From contig NZ_JACXYU010000001.1 in NCBI RefSeq assembly GCF_014779715.1, positions 372,001 through 436,000 on the forward strand: DNA of 64,000 bases. The letters are read 5' to 3'. A program made the translations under genes and the position numbers. The first letter of the stretch is position 1; the number at the start of each line of letters is the position of its first letter. The notes under the pieces were generated by a model. That model was given only the letters and a program-made list of their open reading frames with translations. It was not told where the DNA came from and ran no database searches. Shown in pieces: positions 1 to 8,927 of this stretch. Source of the DNA: Streptomyces chumphonensis. Lineage in GTDB: Bacteria; Actinomycetota; Actinomycetes; Streptomycetales; Streptomycetaceae.

Positions 1-1073
1 AGGTGTCCTACCGCATCCGCTCGGACCTGCGCGGCCGCTACCCCCTGGGCCCGCTCCAGCTCCGCGTCACGGACCCGTTCGGGATGGTCGAGCTGACGCG
101 TTCGTTCAGCACCCAGGACCTCCTCACCGTGATACCGGCCGCGCAGCCGCTGCCGCCGGTACGGCTGGCCGGTGAGGCCACCGGGTACGGCGACGAGCGC
201 CGCCGCGCCCTCGCCGTCACCGGTGACGACGACGTCATCCCGCGCGCCTACCGGCACGGCGACGACGTGCGACGCGTGCACTGGCGCTCCACCGCCCGGC
301 GCGGCCAGCTCATGGTGCGGCGCGAGGAGCAGCCACGTCAGGCCAGGGCCACGGTGCTGCTCGACACCCGGCGCGGCGCCTGGGCGGGCTCCGGGCCGGA
401 CTCGCCGTTCGAGTGGGCGGTCACCGGCGCCGCGTCCGTCGCCCTGCACCTGCTGGAGCGCGGCTACCAGGTGCGGCTGCTGACGGACACCGGCGCGCTG
501 ACGCCCGGACCGGACGGCGGCTCCGCGGGTGGCGACGGCTCGGACACCGCGGGTCTGGTGCTGGACACCCTCGCCGTCGTCGGCCACTCCCCCGCGCTCG
601 GCCTCGACCAGGCCGCCGAGGCCCTGCGGGACGGGGCCGGCGGGCTCCTGGTGGCCTTCTTCGGCCACCTCGACCAGGCGCAGAGCACCGTCGCCGCGCG
701 GATGCGGCAGCGCTCCGGCGGCGCGGTCGCCCTCGTCGCCCGGGGACAGCAGGCCCCGCAGGCCGAGGAGGCGCAGATGCGCGCACTGCGGGAGGCGGGC
801 TGGTGCGTCCTGCCGTTCACCCCGTACGACGCGCTGCCGAACGTCTGGCAGCTGGCGGACCGGGCGAACGGGGCGGGCTCCTCCGCCGCGCCGGCCCCGC
901 CCACCCGGTCGGCCCCGCCGGCCCCGGCGTCCGCGCCGCCTCCCCCGCCGCCGGGCGCGCCGCCACCGCCCCCGGGGCCGCCGCCCACGGGACCACCGCC
1001 CGCGGCGGACGCCGGTGCGCCGGCGGCGCCGGGAAGCAGCGGGACGACCGGGACCCCGGGAGGGGAACGATGA
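1..1073 (+). CDS. DUF58 domain protein, 5' end cut by window edge
   Basis: The reading frame is open from the first base and the upstream part lies outside the window. The DUF58 hallmark, VRRVHWRSTARRGQLMVR, is at about residues 90-107 of the visible part. In full-length family members this motif sits much further in, behind one or two membrane helices, so roughly 100-150 N-terminal residues are probably missing and the GTG at position 3 is unlikely to be the start. The last 60 residues are a Pro/Ala/Gly-rich tail. The stop overlaps the next start by ATGA, so translation is probably coupled to the transglutaminase. DUF58 proteins usually sit between a MoxR ATPase and a TgpA-like transglutaminase; no enzymatic activity is established for them. 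Confidence 0.85.
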   Translation, partial: VSYRIRSDLRGRYPLGPLQLRVTDPFGMVELTRSFSTQDLLTVIPAAQPLPPVRLAGEATGYGDERRRALAVTGDDDVIPRAYRHGDDVRRVHWRSTARRGQLMVRREEQPRQARATVLLDTRRGAWAGSGPDSPFEWAVTGAASVALHLLERGYQVRLLTDTGALTPGPDGGSAGGDGSDTAGLVLDTLAVVGHSPALGLDQAAEALRDGAGGLLVAFFGHLDQAQSTVAARMRQRSGGAVALVARGQQAPQAEEAQMRALREAGWCVLPFTPYDALPNVWQLADRANGAGSSAAPAPPTRSAPPAPASAPPPPPPGAPPPPPGPPPTGPPPAADAGAPAAPGSSGTTGTPGGER

Positions 1074-3445
1074 GCGTACGGGCACGACTCACCCTCTGCG
1101 CCTGGGCCGCGACGCTCGCCGCCGCGACCGCGCTGCTGCCGCTGGTGGACGGCTACTCCTGGCTCCTGCAGGCCGCCGCCGTCCTCGGCGTGCAGGGCGC
1201 GCTCGGAACGGCGCTGCGGCGCGTCCCGGCCCCCCGCTGGTCGATCATCCTGGCGCAGGCGGTGCTGGCCCTGCTCATGCTGACGTTCCTGTTCGTGCGC
1301 GAGTCCGCCGTCGCGGGCTTCCTGCCGGGGCCGACCGCGTTCGAGCACTTCGGCACCCTGCTCGTGCAGGGCGGCGACGACGTGAGCCAGTACGCCATAC
1401 CGGCGCCCGTCACGGACGGCATACGGCTGATGCTGGTCGGCGGCGTCCTGCTCGTCGGGCTGCTCGTGGACGTCCTCGCCGTCAGCTACCGCGCCGCCGC
1501 CCCCGCGGGGCTCCCGCTGCTGGCGCTCTACTCGGTCGCCGCCGGGCTGTCGGGGGACGGCGACGGGCGCTGGCTGTGGTTCCTGTGCGCCGCGGCCGGG
1601 TATCTGCTGCTGCTGCTCGCCGAGGGACGGGAGCGGCTCACCCGGTGGGGTACGGTCTTCGGCGACTCCCCGCCTCCGGGGGCCCTTGGTGCCACGGCCC
1701 GGGTACGGCGGGCCTCACCCGTGCGCACCGGCCACCGGATCGGGGTGGCCGCGCTCGGCCTGGCCCTCCTGGTGCCGCTCGCGCTGCCGGCGCTCGGGAC
1801 CGGGCTGCTGGACTCCGAGGGACGGGGCACCGGGGGGCGGAGCGACGGCGGGAACACCGTCACGGCCGTCAACCCCCTCGTCGCGCTGCAGGACAGCCTG
1901 AACCAGCCGGAGAACCGGACCGTCCTCACCTACCAGACGGACGCGGAGGACGTCTCCGACCTGTACCTGCGGATCGTGGCGCTCGACGAGTTCGACGGGG
2001 AGGCCTGGCGTCCGTCCCAGCGGCGGATCACCGACGTCCCGCAGACGCTTCCGGCGCCGCCCGGCCTGTCACCGGCGGTGGACCGCGAGGTCGTCACGAC
2101 GCGGATCGCGGCGGCCGACTGGTACGAGCAGAGCTGGCTGCCCATGCCCTACCCGGCACGGCGGGTCGCCGTGGACGGCCGCTGGCGCTTCGAGCCCGAG
2201 GGCCGCACCCTCGTCGGCGACGGCGGACAGACGACGGCCGACGCGCGCTACGAGGTGCAGAGCCTGGCGGTGCGGCCGACGGCCGAGCAGCTCGCGGACG
2301 CGCCGCGCCCGCCGGAGGGCCTGCTGAGCGAGTACACCGCGGTGCCCGACGACCTGCCCGGTGTCGTCCTGGAGCGCGCCCTCGCGGTGACCGCCGGGGC
2401 CGCCAACGACTACGAGCGGGCCGTCGCCCTCCAGGAGTGGTTCGCCCGAGGCGGCGGCTTCACCTACGACACCGAGGTGACGGCGGGCACGGGCAGCGAG
2501 GCCATCGTCCGCTTCCTGGAGCAGAAGGAGGGCTTCTGCATCCACTTCTCGTTCTCCATGGCGGCGATGGCCCGCTCACTGGGCATCCCGGCGCGCGTGG
2601 CCGTCGGCTTCACCCCGGGCGTCACGGCACCGGACGGCTCCCGCCTGGTGGGCCTCCAGGACGCGCACGCCTGGCCCGAGCTGTACTTCGAAGGCGTCGG
2701 CTGGACGCGGTTCGAGCCCACCCCCGCCCGGGGCACCACCCCCGAGTACGCGGTGCCCTCGCTGCCCGAGCCGGGCGCCACCGACGAACCGGACCTGCCG
2801 CGTCCCGAGGAGAGCGGCGAGCCCTCCCCCGGGCCGGAGGCGCGGGAGGACTGCCCGCCGGGCCTCGGCGGCTGCGAGGAGGAGCAGGGTGCCGCCGGCG
2901 CCTCGGACGGCTTCCCCTGGGACACCGTGCGGTTCGTCGCCCTGGTCGCGACCCTCGCGCTGGTCGTGGGGGCGCTGCTGCTCTCCCCGCTGCTCTGGCG
3001 GGCGTCCGTGCGGCGGCGGCGCTCCGGCGGTGACGCCCTCGCGTCCTGGCAGGAGCTGCTGGACGCCGGATGGGACGTCGGCATCCCGCCCGACGAGTCG
3101 GCCACGCCGCGGCAGAGCGCGGTGCGCCTGGTTCGGGCCGGACGGCTGGACGGCCCGGCGGAGGCCGCCGTCCACCGCCTGGCCGACGCCGTGGAACGGG
3201 CCTTGTACGCGCCCGTCCCCGGGGACGTCCCGGCGGGCGGGCACACGGCCGACGTCGAGCTGGCGCGGGCCGGGCTGCGAGCCGCCGCGCCACGGCGGAC
3301 CAGGCTGCGCGCGACGCTGCTGCCGCGTTCGACCGTCCGGGTGGTGTGGGCCGGCTCCGAGCGGTGGGCGGCGCTGACCGAGGCCCACCGGGCCTTCTGG
3401 TCCCGTACCGCGGGCTCCCTGCGGGCCCTGCTCCAGCGCGGCTGA
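1070..3445 (+). CDS. TgpA-like membrane transglutaminase-domain protein
   Basis: This 791-residue protein starts at the ATG overlapping the DUF58 stop. It begins with several hydrophobic helices (about residues 8-170 and 225-245), as in the TgpA/DUF3488 family. An extracytoplasmic transglutaminase-like core follows, with Cys490 in EGFCIHFSFSMAAMARSLG and His533 in DAHAWPELYFEGVGW. The third triad position lies in FEPTP, where Glu replaces the usual Asp, a common variant in actinobacterial members. A further membrane helix lies near residues 620-645, followed by a cytoplasmic tail. The pairing with DUF58 upstream is the standard arrangement. The physiological substrate is unknown; a cell-envelope role is inferred from topology and neighbourhood. 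Confidence 0.9.
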   Translation: MSVRARLTLCAWAATLAAATALLPLVDGYSWLLQAAAVLGVQGALGTALRRVPAPRWSIILAQAVLALLMLTFLFVRESAVAGFLPGPTAFEHFGTLLVQGGDDVSQYAIPAPVTDGIRLMLVGGVLLVGLLVDVLAVSYRAAAPAGLPLLALYSVAAGLSGDGDGRWLWFLCAAAGYLLLLLAEGRERLTRWGTVFGDSPPPGALGATARVRRASPVRTGHRIGVAALGLALLVPLALPALGTGLLDSEGRGTGGRSDGGNTVTAVNPLVALQDSLNQPENRTVLTYQTDAEDVSDLYLRIVALDEFDGEAWRPSQRRITDVPQTLPAPPGLSPAVDREVVTTRIAAADWYEQSWLPMPYPARRVAVDGRWRFEPEGRTLVGDGGQTTADARYEVQSLAVRPTAEQLADAPRPPEGLLSEYTAVPDDLPGVVLERALAVTAGAANDYERAVALQEWFARGGGFTYDTEVTAGTGSEAIVRFLEQKEGFCIHFSFSMAAMARSLGIPARVAVGFTPGVTAPDGSRLVGLQDAHAWPELYFEGVGWTRFEPTPARGTTPEYAVPSLPEPGATDEPDLPRPEESGEPSPGPEAREDCPPGLGGCEEEQGAAGASDGFPWDTVRFVALVATLALVVGALLLSPLLWRASVRRRRSGGDALASWQELLDAGWDVGIPPDESATPRQSAVRLVRAGRLDGPAEAAVHRLADAVERALYAPVPGDVPAGGHTADVELARAGLRAAAPRRTRLRATLLPRSTVRVVWAGSERWAALTEAHRAFWSRTAGSLRALLQRG

Positions 3446-3460
3446 CGCCGGCCCCACCGG

Positions 3461-3507
3461 GTGCGCCTTCGCCCCCCGCCCGTGACGGGCGGGGGGCGAA
3501 GGCGCAC
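3461..3507 (+). terminator. Long perfect hairpin after the transglutaminase gene
   Basis: Bases 3461-3482 and 3486-3507 form a perfect 22-bp inverted repeat with a 3-nt loop, starting 15 nt after the stop of the transglutaminase gene. There is no T tract, which is common for Streptomyces terminators. Confidence 0.85.
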
Positions 3508-3583
3508 GGCCTCAGGCGTGGTTCCGCGGTGCCGGGCCGCTGGGCGGCAGGATCTGGAGGACCGGGCAGACCGGGCAGAGCGC

Positions 3584-3610
3584 AAAAAGCAGCCACCCGC
3601 AGGTGGCTGC
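3584..3610 (-). terminator. Intrinsic terminator of the DUF3040 gene
   Basis: On the minus strand a 9-bp stem (3589-3597 with 3602-3610, loop of 4) is followed by five U residues (3584-3588). It lies about 100 nt past the stop of the convergent DUF3040 gene. Confidence 0.8.
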
Positions 3611-3708
3611 CGCAGCGTCACAGGTCGGCGGACTCGGGGCCGGTGGCGGACGGGCCGGGGCGCCGCGGCCCGGGGGCGGGTCCGGCGGCCGGAGGCGGGC
3701 GGGGACTC

Positions 3709-4131
3709 CTACTGCTGCTCGTCGCGACGACGCTGCCAGCGGTCCTCGATCCGGTTCATCACGGACCGCCTGGGGGTGCGCTGCCGACGCCCCCGGCCCG
3801 CGCCGCGACCGCCGCCCTCACGGCCGTCACCGCTCTCACCATCCTGCCGAGCGCCCTCCGCGGGGGCCTTGCGCCAGCCCGTCACCGCGAGGACGGCGCA
3901 CCCGAGCATCACGAGGAAGCCGACCACACCGAGCCAGACGATCTGGGCGACCATCCCGGCCATGAGGAGCGCGATGCCCACCACGAAGCCCGCTACCGCC
4001 TGGTAGACCCGGCGGCGGGACGGCGCCCGCAGGTCACTACCTTCGAGCGCTGTCGCGAACTTGGGATCTTCGGCGTACAGCGCTCGCTCCATCTGCTCGA
4101 GCATGCGCTGCTCGTGCTCAGAGAGCGGCAC
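3709..4131 (-). CDS. DUF3040 membrane protein
   Basis: The product has 140 residues and opens with PLSEHEQRMLEQMERALYAEDPKFA, the amphipathic N-terminus diagnostic of DUF3040. Two hydrophobic helices follow (about residues 44-62 and 65-82). The C-terminus is strongly basic (RGRRQRTPRR, QRRRDEQQ) and probably cytoplasmic. The start is GTG at 4131, preceded by the Shine-Dalgarno AGGAGGAC. Homologues sit beside the division and cell-wall cluster across actinobacteria; Rv2169c is the mycobacterial relative I recall. No molecular function is known. The 281 bp upstream (4132-4412) must hold its promoter; a weak TTCACG/TATCCT pair on the minus strand near 4180-4210 is the only candidate I see. Confidence 0.88.
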   Translation of the reverse strand: MPLSEHEQRMLEQMERALYAEDPKFATALEGSDLRAPSRRRVYQAVAGFVVGIALLMAGMVAQIVWLGVVGFLVMLGCAVLAVTGWRKAPAEGARQDGESGDGREGGGRGAGRGRRQRTPRRSVMNRIEDRWQRRRDEQQ

Positions 4132-4412
4132 GGAGTCCTCCTACTCGTCGGTCGCGGGGGCGACCGGATGCGACCCTTTAAGGATAGGCAGGGAATCGCC
4201 CCCGTGAAACCCGCCCCTCTACGCCATTTCTCCCATCGGGTCCGGTATGACGGACCGCGGCAGTGGCTTGTTCATTCCCCTGCCCGCCGCCCGGCATGCC
4301 CCGGTGGTTCCCTCCGATCATACGGCGCCGTTGCGCTGATCGGGCGGCCCACGCTGTTCTGTAAGCCAGTGCACTCGCCCGGCACCCCGGACGGACCACC
4401 CGCGCGTGTGGC

Positions 4413-5162
4413 TCAGCCCACTTCGGCCAGCACGTGCAGCTGCGTGGCGACGGCGTGGAACGCGGGCATCTCGGCCGCCGCCGCCTCAAGCCGGGCGAGC
4501 GCCTCCACCGCACTCGGCTCGGTGTCCACCAGGGCTCCCGGCACGAGGTCGCTGAAGATCCGCACCCCGTGCACGGCGGCCACCTTCAGGCCGGTGTCGG
4601 CCACCAGGGCGGACAGCTGATCGGCGGTGAACCGCCGGGGCACGGGGTCGGAGTCCCCGTAGCGCCCGTCGGGGTCGGTCAGCGCGTGGTGGGCGTCCGT
4701 GAAGTGTCCGGCCAGGGCGCGGGCCAGCACGGCACCGCCCAACCCGGCCGCCAGGACGGACAGGACGCCGCCGTCCGGCCGGAGGGCCGCGACGGCGTTC
4801 CGCAGGCCCTCGGCGGCGTCGTCCACGTACTCCAGGACCCCGTGGCACAGCACGGCGTCGTACCCGCCGCGCTCGGCGACGTCCAGCAGCCCGTGGGCGT
4901 CGCCCTGGAGACCGCGCACCCGGTCGGCCACGTCCTCCTCGGCGGCGCGGCGCTCCAGCGCGAAGAGCGCGTTGGGGCTCGGGTCCACGACGGTGACGCG
5001 GTGGCCGAGCCGGGCCAGGGGCACGGCGAAGTGCCCGGAGCCGCCCCCGGCGTCCAGCACGTCCAGCTCCGAGCGGCCGGCCGCCTCGGCCCGGCGATGG
5101 AGGGCTTCCCGCAGCACCTCCCAGACCACGGCGGTACGAAGGGCTGCGCGCGGGCGGGACAT
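4413..5162 (-). CDS. Class I SAM-dependent methyltransferase
   Basis: The 249-residue product carries the glycine-rich SAM motif I (LDVLDAGGGSGHFAVPLARLG, about residues 33-52), an acidic motif II (VTVVDPSPNAL) and the post-I motif YDAVLCHGVLEYVDD. The fold resembles the SmtA/CmoA/UbiE group. The start is the ATG at 5162 with GAGGAG 8 nt upstream; the frame stays open much further upstream only by chance. The substrate cannot be deduced. It runs in the same direction as the HEPN-domain gene behind it, with 47 bp between them, so the two may be co-transcribed. Confidence 0.85.
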   Translation of the reverse strand: MSRPRAALRTAVVWEVLREALHRRAEAAGRSELDVLDAGGGSGHFAVPLARLGHRVTVVDPSPNALFALERRAAEEDVADRVRGLQGDAHGLLDVAERGGYDAVLCHGVLEYVDDAAEGLRNAVAALRPDGGVLSVLAAGLGGAVLARALAGHFTDAHHALTDPDGRYGDSDPVPRRFTADQLSALVADTGLKVAAVHGVRIFSDLVPGALVDTEPSAVEALARLEAAAAEMPAFHAVATQLHVLAEVG

Positions 5163-5209
5163 GACGTGGCTCCTCGGCGGCGGACGTGCGGGGGCTGGCA
5201 GCCCCCACC

Positions 5210-5698
5210 CTATTGCCTCGCCACCGCCGGTGGTTCCGCCTCCACGCGGGCGCGCGGGAAGGCGGGCTGGGCTATGAGCATGCGCTCGACGATGCGCAGG
5301 AACATGGCGACGTCCCGCAGGAGGTCGTCCGCCTCCCGGGGTGTGACCGCGCCGCGTATCCCGGCCTCCGCCCGCGCGCGGCGTGGCGCCCCCGCGGCGA
5401 ACAGGGCACTCCACTCGACGAGCTCGGGGGCGACCTCGGGCAGCACCTCCCAGGCGCTGCGGATGCGGCGGCGGGCCCGGGCGCCGCTCTCGGGACGGCC
5501 GCGGACGGCCAGGACCGCCGCCGCGGTGCGCAGCGCCGCCAGGTGGGCGGTGGCGTAGCGCTCGTTGGGCAGTTCGTGTCCCGCGGCCTCGTCGAGCCCG
5601 TGCTGGGCCTGGGAGAGCAGGTCGAGCGCGGCCGGGGGCGCGGCGCTGCGGCGCAGGACGGGGTGGATGTCGCTCGGGGGGCTGTTCAGCTTCTTCAT
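5210..5698 (-). CDS. SAV_6107-type HEPN-domain protein
   Basis: This 162-residue, mostly helical protein matches the actinobacterial SAV_6107 HEPN family. The central stretch ERYATAHLAALRTAAAVLA (about residues 46-64) is the conserved core. Within it Arg47 and His52 are spaced R-x4-H, compatible with the HEPN ribonuclease motif, although the residue after Arg is Tyr rather than the usual polar residue. The start is ATG at 5698 with AGGAGG 8 nt upstream. It is divergent from the ABC/YhgE operon, and the shared intergenic region carries the palindrome at 5798-5811. Whether it acts on RNA is unknown. Confidence 0.75.
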   Translation of the reverse strand: MKKLNSPPSDIHPVLRRSAAPPAALDLLSQAQHGLDEAAGHELPNERYATAHLAALRTAAAVLAVRGRPESGARARRRIRSAWEVLPEVAPELVEWSALFAAGAPRRARAEAGIRGAVTPREADDLLRDVAMFLRIVERMLIAQPAFPRARVEAEPPAVARQ

Positions 5699-5797
5699 GA
5701 CTGGTGCCTCCTTCGCTTCCTTCGCTCAACGGTTCGTATGCGCACATCGTGGACCACCCCACTGACAATCGGCGCTGACCTGCTGCTACGCTTTTGC

Positions 5798-5811
5798 ACT
5801 GACTGGTCAGT
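5798..5811. promoter_or_regulatory. Candidate TetR operator in divergent promoter region
   Basis: ACTGAC and GTCAGT are perfect 6-bp arms separated by TG. The palindrome lies 27 bp before the ATPase start, just after a TACGCT -10-like hexamer (5787-5792) with CTGACA at 5762-5767. A TetR gene closes the operon, so autoregulation is the simplest reading. Confidence 0.6.
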
Positions 5812-5838
5812 TCAAAAAAACGGGAGCGGGGAGGACGT

Positions 5839-6648
5839 ATGGAGGGCGCGGCCGTCAGCGCCCGCGACCTGGGGCTGAGGGGCTCCAGTGGCGCGGTGTT
5901 CGAAGGGGTGAGCCTGGAGGCTCCACCGGGCGCCCTCATCGCCGTCACCGGCCCGTCCGGGTCGGGGCGGACGTGCCTGCTGCTCACGCTGACCGGCCGG
6001 ATGCGCCCCACGTCGGGCCACGCCACCGTCGCCGGGCACCGGGTGCCCCAGCGGATGGGGTCCGTGCGGCGCGTCGCGGCGCTGGGGCCGGTGCCGGGCG
6101 TCACGGACCTGGAGCCGTCGTGGACCGTGACCGAGCACCTGCGCGAACGGGCACTGCTGCGCCGTCCCCGGCGCGGCCTGCGCCGGGAGCGGGCCGCCGA
6201 GCGCCGGGAGCGGGTGGCCGAGGCCCTGGACCGGGCCGGACTGCGTCCCGGGGACCTCCCCAAGGGTCCGCGCACGACGGTGCGGCACCTGGAGCGCCTG
6301 GAGGCCCTGCGCCTCGGCGTCGCCCTCGCCCTGCTCGACCGGCCGCGCCTGCTCGCCCTGGACGACGCGGACCTCAAGCTCTCCGACCCCGAACGCGCCG
6401 AGCTGTGGGAGCTGCTGCGGGGGCTGACGGAGGAGGGGACGACCGTGCTGGCGGTGTGCAGCGAGCCACCGCCGGACGTGCTCACGGTCCGCACCACCAC
6501 CACCGGCGAGGGGCCCGGGGAACCGGTCGAGGAGCGGGACGACGCGCCGGGGGACGCCCCGGACGGGGAGCCGGGCGACGTACCGGGCGACGACACCACC
6601 GGAGAGGGGGACGCGGACGATGCGTGCACCACGACTGGCCGCGCTTGA
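5839..6648 (+). CDS. Degenerate ABC-transporter ATPase subunit
   Basis: The 269-residue product has an ABC nucleotide-binding fold but with key changes. The Walker A motif is GPSGSGRT, with Arg44 in place of the invariant lysine. The Walker B region reads RLLALDDADLKL, with Asp176 where the catalytic Glu should be. No LSGGQ signature is present; the equivalent segment reads TVRHLERLEALRLGVALAL. The C-terminal 45 residues are a Gly/Asp/Glu/Pro-rich acidic tail. The last 29 bp overlap the YhgE/Pip gene, so the two are translationally coupled and probably form one membrane complex. ATP hydrolysis may be weak or absent; this is inference from the motifs. Confidence 0.8.
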   Translation: MEGAAVSARDLGLRGSSGAVFEGVSLEAPPGALIAVTGPSGSGRTCLLLTLTGRMRPTSGHATVAGHRVPQRMGSVRRVAALGPVPGVTDLEPSWTVTEHLRERALLRRPRRGLRRERAAERRERVAEALDRAGLRPGDLPKGPRTTVRHLERLEALRLGVALALLDRPRLLALDDADLKLSDPERAELWELLRGLTEEGTTVLAVCSEPPPDVLTVRTTTTGEGPGEPVEERDDAPGDAPDGEPGDVPGDDTTGEGDADDACTTTGRA

Positions 6649-8854
6649 GCTCAGGCGCTTCGGGCGGGGGCGACTGCCCCGCGCGGCGCTCGTCACGATC
6701 ATGCTGCTGCCGCTGCTGTACGGGGCGCTGTACCTGTGGTCCTTCTGGGATCCCTACGGGCGCCTGGACCGCATACCCGTGGCGCTGGTCAACGAGGACT
6801 CCGGCGCGCGCGTCGAGAACCCGGCGGGCGACGGGGAACGGCGCGTGGAGGCGGGCGACGACCTCGTCGAGGCCCTGCGCGACAGCGACACCTTCGCCTG
6901 GCACGAGACGACGCCCGAGGACGCCGAACGGGGCGTGCGGGAGGGCCGGTACTACCTGTCGCTGACCGTCCCCGAGGAGTTCAGCACCAAGATCACGTCC
7001 AGCTCCGGGGACCACCCCGAGACGGGCGCGCTGCGGGTGCGGACGAACGACGCGAACAACTACATCGTCGGGCAGGTCGCCCGCACGGTCTTCTCCGAGG
7101 TGCGCGCCGCCGCGTCGAGCAAGACCTCGCGCGGCTTCTACGACAACATCTTCGTGGCGTTCTCCGCCGTGCACGACGCCACCCAGGACGCGGCCGACGG
7201 CGCGAGCGAACTCAAGGAGGGCATCGACGAGGCGAAGGACGGCTCGGGCCGGATCTCGGACGGCGCGGAGGACGCCGAGGACGGCAGCGGGGAGCTGACC
7301 GACGGGGTGGTGCGGCTCGACGAGGGCGCCGGACGGCTGGAGGACGGCGCACGGCGGGTCGCCGACGGCACCCAGCGGCTCGCCGACAAGGTGAACGGCA
7401 TCGCCGAGGGGGTCGGCCCCTTCACCCGCGAGGACGGCGAGGACATCGCGACGGCCGCCGGGAAGGTGGCCGAGGGCGCGGAGGCCGCCCGGAAGCACCT
7501 CGACAGCCTGCCCGAGGACGCCGCCCGCGCCGTGCGGCTCACCGAGGCGGCGGCCGTCGGGATCGAGGGGCTGCACGAGCTGCTCTGCGTGCCCGGTGCC
7601 CAGGGGGGCGACGGGGGCGCGGGTGAGGCGGCGCCCCCGTCGGGGGGCGCCGACCGACCGGAGCTGCCGGAGCTGCCGGACCTGCCGGCCGACGGGCCCG
7701 GCGGGACGCCCGCCCCGCAGGGCTCCGTCCTCACCGACGAGCACTGCACCGACCTCGCCCGGTACGCCGAGTACAGCCGGGGCGGTGCGGACACGGCGGC
7801 CGACGTCCAGGAGCACATCGACGGCTACGAGGACCTGGACGACCTCGGCAAGGATCTCGACGCGCTGCGCGACGTCGCGCTGGAGGTGCAGGAGCAGGCT
7901 CCGCACCTGGGTGAGAACGTGCGGAAGGCCGTCAAGCAGGTCAACGCGCTCAACGACGGCGCCCAGGAGGTGCACGACGGCACCGAGGAACTGCACTCCG
8001 GCCTGACCCGGGCCGCCGGTGGCGCCGGCGCGCTGGAGAGCGGGCTGATCGAGCTGAGCGACGGCGCGGACCTGCTCGACGGGGGCATGGTGAACCTGGC
8101 CGACGGCTCCCTGCGGCTCGCCGAGGGCCTGCACGACGGCGTCGAGCAGATCCCCGACCACAGCGCGCAGGAGCGCGCCGACCGCAGTGCCGTCATGGCC
8201 GATCCCGTGCGGCTGACCTCCCGCGGCCTGCACGAGGCCCCCAACTACGGCACCGGCTTCGCCCCCTACTTCGTGCCGCTCGCCCTGTGGGTGGGCGCCA
8301 TGGTGGCCTACATGCTCATGCCGGCGCTGAGTCGGCGGGCCTTGGCCGCGGGTGCCCCCGCCCTGCGCACCGCGCTGGCGTCGTGGCTGCCGGTCGCGGC
8401 CATCGGGGCCGTGCAGGCGTCGGTGCTGCTGGCGGTGCTGCACTGGGCGCCGGGGCTGGGCCTGCAGATGGCCAGGCCCGCCGGGACGCTCGGCTTCCTG
8501 CTCCTCGTGGCGGCCTGCTTCACCGCCATCGTGCAGTGGCTGAACGCCCGGTTCGGGCCGGCGGGACGGATCCTGGTGCTCGTCCTGCTGATGCTCCAGC
8601 TCACCAGCGCCGGAGGGACCTACCCGGTGCAGACGAGCCCGGACTTCTTCAACGCCGTCCATCCCTACCTCCCGATGACGTACGTCGTCGCGGGTCTGCG
8701 GCACCTGATCACCGGCGGTCCGCTCGGCCCGGTGTGGGAGGGCTGCGCCGTGCTGCTGGCCTTCACCGTGGCGGCCCTGGCCGCCACGGCGTGGACGGCG
8801 CGGCGCGGCTCGGTGTGGACGCTCAAGCGGCTCCACCCGGAGCTGACGCTGTGA
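6620..8854 (+). CDS. YhgE/Pip-family membrane protein (ABC-2-like exporter)
   Basis: The 744-residue protein has one N-terminal membrane helix (about residues 22-42). A long extracytoplasmic region follows, including the LVNEDSGA motif and many short repeats of the form DGA-x-x-L-x-DG-x-x-x-L (about residues 185-520). Five to six helices occupy the last 200 residues (about 553-575, 590-612, 622-643, 648-668, 705-727). This is the architecture of YhgE/Pip and related ABC-2-like exporters. Homologues include phage-infection protein and ESX/type VII accessory factors. The overlap with the ATPase gene and the TetR gene downstream suggest a regulated exporter, with cargo unknown. Confidence 0.88.
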   Translation: MRAPRLAALELRRFGRGRLPRAALVTIMLLPLLYGALYLWSFWDPYGRLDRIPVALVNEDSGARVENPAGDGERRVEAGDDLVEALRDSDTFAWHETTPEDAERGVREGRYYLSLTVPEEFSTKITSSSGDHPETGALRVRTNDANNYIVGQVARTVFSEVRAAASSKTSRGFYDNIFVAFSAVHDATQDAADGASELKEGIDEAKDGSGRISDGAEDAEDGSGELTDGVVRLDEGAGRLEDGARRVADGTQRLADKVNGIAEGVGPFTREDGEDIATAAGKVAEGAEAARKHLDSLPEDAARAVRLTEAAAVGIEGLHELLCVPGAQGGDGGAGEAAPPSGGADRPELPELPDLPADGPGGTPAPQGSVLTDEHCTDLARYAEYSRGGADTAADVQEHIDGYEDLDDLGKDLDALRDVALEVQEQAPHLGENVRKAVKQVNALNDGAQEVHDGTEELHSGLTRAAGGAGALESGLIELSDGADLLDGGMVNLADGSLRLAEGLHDGVEQIPDHSAQERADRSAVMADPVRLTSRGLHEAPNYGTGFAPYFVPLALWVGAMVAYMLMPALSRRALAAGAPALRTALASWLPVAAIGAVQASVLLAVLHWAPGLGLQMARPAGTLGFLLLVAACFTAIVQWLNARFGPAGRILVLVLLMLQLTSAGGTYPVQTSPDFFNAVHPYLPMTYVVAGLRHLITGGPLGPVWEGCAVLLAFTVAALAATAWTARRGSVWTLKRLHPELTL

Positions 8855-8927
8855 CCGGCGCCGCAACCGGCGCCGGCACCGGCAGGCCGCGCGGCCCGGC
8901 GCGCTCGGGAAGAGGACAATCATCGTC

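Noticed and set aside
3..5. GTG at base 3 as the true start of the DUF58 gene
   Set aside because: The DUF58 motif would lie too close to the N-terminus and the usual membrane helices would be missing.
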